Positions 61,828 through 64,000 of a DNA stretch of 64,000 nucleotides are shown here, in pieces. Origin of the DNA: Microseira wollei NIES-4236. Lineage in GTDB: Bacteria > Cyanobacteriota > Cyanobacteriia > Cyanobacteriales > Aerosakkonemataceae. The stretch lies in assembly GCF_020521235.1 (NCBI RefSeq), contig NZ_BLAY01000033.1, forward strand, positions 1-64,000, given 5' to 3'. Under the pieces are notes generated by a model that searched no databases, was not told the origin of the DNA, and saw only the letters and a program-made list of their open reading frames with translations. Every line of letters starts with the position of its first letter. The stretch's first letter is position 1. The position numbers and the translations under genes are program-made.

Positions 61828-63105
61828 TTACAAAGCTACACTCAAAATATTTATTTTTGAGTCCTGGCAACCACTAACCAAAATTTTGGTATTATGACTG
61901 AAAGCCAGAGAATTTACAGCATTTAAACTTTTCACAGTATTTATCACTTCTCCCGTTTGATAGTTCCAAATCCAGATTGTATTATCTTCACCTCCACTGG
62001 CAATAATTTTCCCGTTTGGACTAAATACAATCGCATTGACAGAATCTGTGTGTTCAGTAAAAATACGCATCTCCTTTCCAGTATTAGTATTCCATAGCTT
62101 GATTGGCTGTTCAGAACCTCCACTGGCAATAGTATGTCCATCAGGGCTAATAGCAACTGACCGAATTGACCCTACTGAACGGTCGAACCAAGATACCATA
62201 GAATCAAAAAAGTCTGAAGGGCGATTTAGGGTACGTATTCTCTCTCCATTGCGCCAATTCCAAATCATTATTGCACCATCAATCCCACCACTCACTAAAA
62301 ATCGCCCATCACGACTAAAGGTAACAGAATTGACATCCCATCCGTGTCCTCTTAAGGTGCGTAGCTGCTTTCCGCTATTGAGATGCCAAAGTCTAATAGC
62401 CGCGTCAAAATGTCCAGTGGCAAGGGTTTGTCCATCCGGGCTAAAGGCAACACAACTAGTTCGTAAAGCAACCAACGAACTGCCTAAAGTTTGTCTCAGC
62501 CTACTTGTGCGTACATCCCACAACTTGATATTACCATCCTGAAATTCCATGTTGCTGACACTAGCCAGAGTTTGTCTATCTGGGCTAAAGTCAACAGCAA
62601 GAACTGAACTGGAGTGTCCTGTTAAAGTAGTTAGCAATTCTCCAGTGGTCAAGTTCCATAATTTGATTGTGCGATCGCGACTACCACTAGCAATCATTCG
62701 TCCATCTGGGCTGACAGCGACAGATAAAACAGAGTCAGAATGTCCATCAAGGGTATGTATACACTTCCAGATTTCCTGATGCGATCGCTGTTTTTTCAGT
62801 TCTTCTCTAATTTGTCGCAGCAGTTCATCTATGCTTATCTTTACATCTTCGCCCACATCAGAACGAATCACTTCCAACAATGCACAAAGTGCAGGTTTAC
62901 CAACAGTCGTTTCGCTTAAGGCTACCAGTTCCCTCAACATATCTGTGATGAAATCATCCACAGGTTGATTGAAGACCAAGCGATTTAATACAGGTGTACT
63001 CATGCCTAGCGATCGCATTAAATATCCTTTACGCTGGCTTTCGCTTTGCATAAGCGGTCTAAGTAAGCACAATAATTTTTCTATCGTGTTAGTACTTATC
63101 GCCAT
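61828..63105 (-). CDS. EAD + seven-bladed WD40 protein
   Basis: 425 residues. The EAD (~1-100; [22 protein letters not shown]...[37 protein letters not shown]) is followed by seven WD40 repeats from ~115 ([22 protein letters not shown]...IKLWN; ...[10 protein letters not shown]), a complete propeller. WD40 units probably sense or hold a partner, while the EAD links to the other EAD proteins of the operon. It lies 7 bp after the protease stop and 51 bp before the iSTAND start. Confidence 0.88.
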   Translation of the reverse strand: MAISTNTIEKLLCLLRPLMQSESQRKGYLMRSLGMSTPVLNRLVFNQPVDDFITDMLRELVALSETTVGKPALCALLEVIRSDVGEDVKISIDELLRQIREELKKQRSHQEIWKCIHTLDGHSDSVLSVAVSPDGRMIASGSRDRTIKLWNLTTGELLTTLTGHSSSVLAVDFSPDRQTLASVSNMEFQDGNIKLWDVRTSRLRQTLGSSLVALRTSCVAFSPDGQTLATGHFDAAIRLWHLNSGKQLRTLRGHGWDVNSVTFSRDGRFLVSGGIDGAIMIWNWRNGERIRTLNRPSDFFDSMVSWFDRSVGSIRSVAISPDGHTIASGGSEQPIKLWNTNTGKEMRIFTEHTDSVNAIVFSPNGKIIASGGEDNTIWIWNYQTGEVINTVKSLNAVNSLAFSHNTKILVSGCQDSKINILSVAL

Positions 63106-63112
63106 CGGCTAA

Positions 63113-64000
63113 CTACTTTGCTAAACGAGCATAAATTTCGGGTGCATTGTTTTTCAGGTCATTTAACAGCGCGATCGCACTCGTACCTGCGTTGCGTAAA
63201 TAACGCCGCTGCGTACTCGGTTCAGTCAACATCCCTCCACTGTGGTGAATTGCTACTACTTTAAATTCATCATCAAACACAGGCGACCCTGACGATCCGG
63301 GTAGAATGCTAGTGGTATATTGCACTACCTTATTATCAGCATAAGCGACAAAGTTATTCTGCATTGAGATTTTCTTCAAATGTCCGCCCGGATGCTGAAT
63401 GATCGCTACACGGTCATCTCGACGCATTTGCTTGCTTTTGAGGATAAGGGGATTGCCAAAGTTCGGGGCATCTTTCAAAGTGACTACCGTGTAGTCTAAT
63501 TCATCATTGGTATAAAATGCACCTCCCGGTAACGCCTGAACCGTCTGAATCGGACATTCTTTGCCGTTTATATCCAGTTGATAATTGAAGGTATATTCAG
63601 TCTGTTCGGCTTGCTCCCGATTTGCGATGACGTGATGGTTAGTCATTAATAAGTCAGGTGCGATCGCAAAACCCGTACCCATTCCCTTTGGAGTCCGCAG
63701 GTGAACCACCGCTTTTTCTGTCTCAAGCGCCAGGTTCAAAATGTAAATGTGGCGTAAAGTATCTTCCCCGATAATCTTTTCTTGCACATCTGCTAAACTG
63801 TCCGTTCCTCGCCAGCGATCAATCAGGCGACTGGGACTTGCTGGGGTATCGAGGGGGTATTTCTGAAATAGGTTTAGGATGAAGTCTGAATCTTCATCGC
63901 CAGTAAAAGGCTGAATGTAGTTGAGGAAGACTCCCAAAGCTTCTTTACCGTAAGCCACCCGTCCGAATTGCGACAACAAGCGTACCACTTCCACGGAAAC
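63113..64000 (-). CDS. EAD + trypsin-like serine protease (5' end beyond window)
   Basis: The frame is still open at 64000; a GTG at 63994 is only an internal possibility, and the EAD half-seen here (VVRLLSQFGRVAYGKEALGVFLNYIQPFTGDEDSDFI) needs ~60 more N-terminal residues. The protease domain from ~95 has the triad His in LMTNHHVIANRE, Asp in NDELDYTVVTL and Ser in LPGSSGSPVFDDE. It is a cytosolic trypsin-fold effector of the kind associated with EADs in VMAP conflict systems. It is the first gene seen in the operon. Confidence 0.88.
   Translation of the reverse strand, partial: VSVEVVRLLSQFGRVAYGKEALGVFLNYIQPFTGDEDSDFILNLFQKYPLDTPASPSRLIDRWRGTDSLADVQEKIIGEDTLRHIYILNLALETEKAVVHLRTPKGMGTGFAIAPDLLMTNHHVIANREQAEQTEYTFNYQLDINGKECPIQTVQALPGGAFYTNDELDYTVVTLKDAPNFGNPLILKSKQMRRDDRVAIIQHPGGHLKKISMQNNFVAYADNKVVQYTTSILPGSSGSPVFDDEFKVVAIHHSGGMLTEPSTQRRYLRNAGTSAIALLNDLKNNAPEIYARLAK

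Noticed and set aside
1-64000. tRNA, rRNA and CRISPR arrays
   Set aside because: I found no cloverleaf-like or rRNA segments and no repeat-spacer pattern on reading; a covariance-model search was not possible.

Overview
The window reads as accessory DNA of a filamentous (Oscillatoriales-like) cyanobacterium. The octamer GCGATCGC (HIP1) is scattered through most genes and spacers. Many genes belong to families typical of that group: XisI, DUF4058, DUF4114, MtfA-type peptidase, DUF433/DUF5615 and UPF0175/DUF3368 modules, a cyanobacterial type IV secretion cluster, and NB-ARC/NACHT proteins. No rRNA, tRNA, ribosomal protein gene or CRISPR array was seen.

Layout. (1) 0-3.4 kb: a molybdopterin oxidoreductase gene truncated by an IS200/IS605 tail, then an IS605-type element whose tnpB is frameshifted. 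(2) 3.5-15.2 kb: a collinear + strand block that looks like the core of a plasmid or integrative element. It holds a primase-polymerase, small unknown proteins, a GIY-YIG protein, a PRTRC-type ThiF protein, DUF1257 and DUF2997 proteins, a divergent family A DNA polymerase, a probable PD-(D/E)XK endonuclease and a DUF1156-type DNA methyltransferase. (3) 15.2-20.7 kb: chromosomal-looking genes (trpB2, MtfA-like peptidase, RNA ligase, aldo/keto reductase) and two copies of a ~139 bp MITE, one of which interrupts an HNH nuclease gene. (4) 20.9-25.2 kb: a graveyard with a standalone TnpB, a GC-rich foreign FAD-monooxygenase fragment, a helicase remnant and a broken ISL3-type transposase. (5) 25.4-39.1 kb: a NADAR+SLOG fusion protein, DUF4160/DUF2442, a GIY-YIG protein, a 2343-residue protein with a subtilisin and an M23 peptidase domain, and a decayed UPF0175/DUF3368 module. 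(6) 39.4-51.4 kb: AAA+ ATPase, a split NB-ARC + TPR pair, DUF433/DUF5615, an Rpn-like protein and a truncated conjugation (VirB2/B3/B4/B9-like) cluster. (7) 51.9-64 kb: a NACHT-HEAT protein, DUF4058, an orphan XisI, and a six-gene minus-strand operon.

The last operon is the most interesting part. In transcription order it encodes a trypsin-like protease (cut by the window edge), a WD40 protein, an inactive-STAND-like protein, a MoxR ATPase, a vWA protein, and a protein combining a conserved N-terminal domain with a CARF domain and a RelE/HigB-like C terminus. The first three share one N-terminal adaptor domain (EAD type). This is the architecture of the vWA-MoxR-associated (VMAP) NTP-dependent conflict systems, here apparently wired to a CARF-RelE (Cami1-like) effector with no CRISPR locus nearby. 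With the NACHT, NB-ARC/TPR and toxin-antitoxin genes it forms a defence-rich island next to decayed conjugation and transposon genes.
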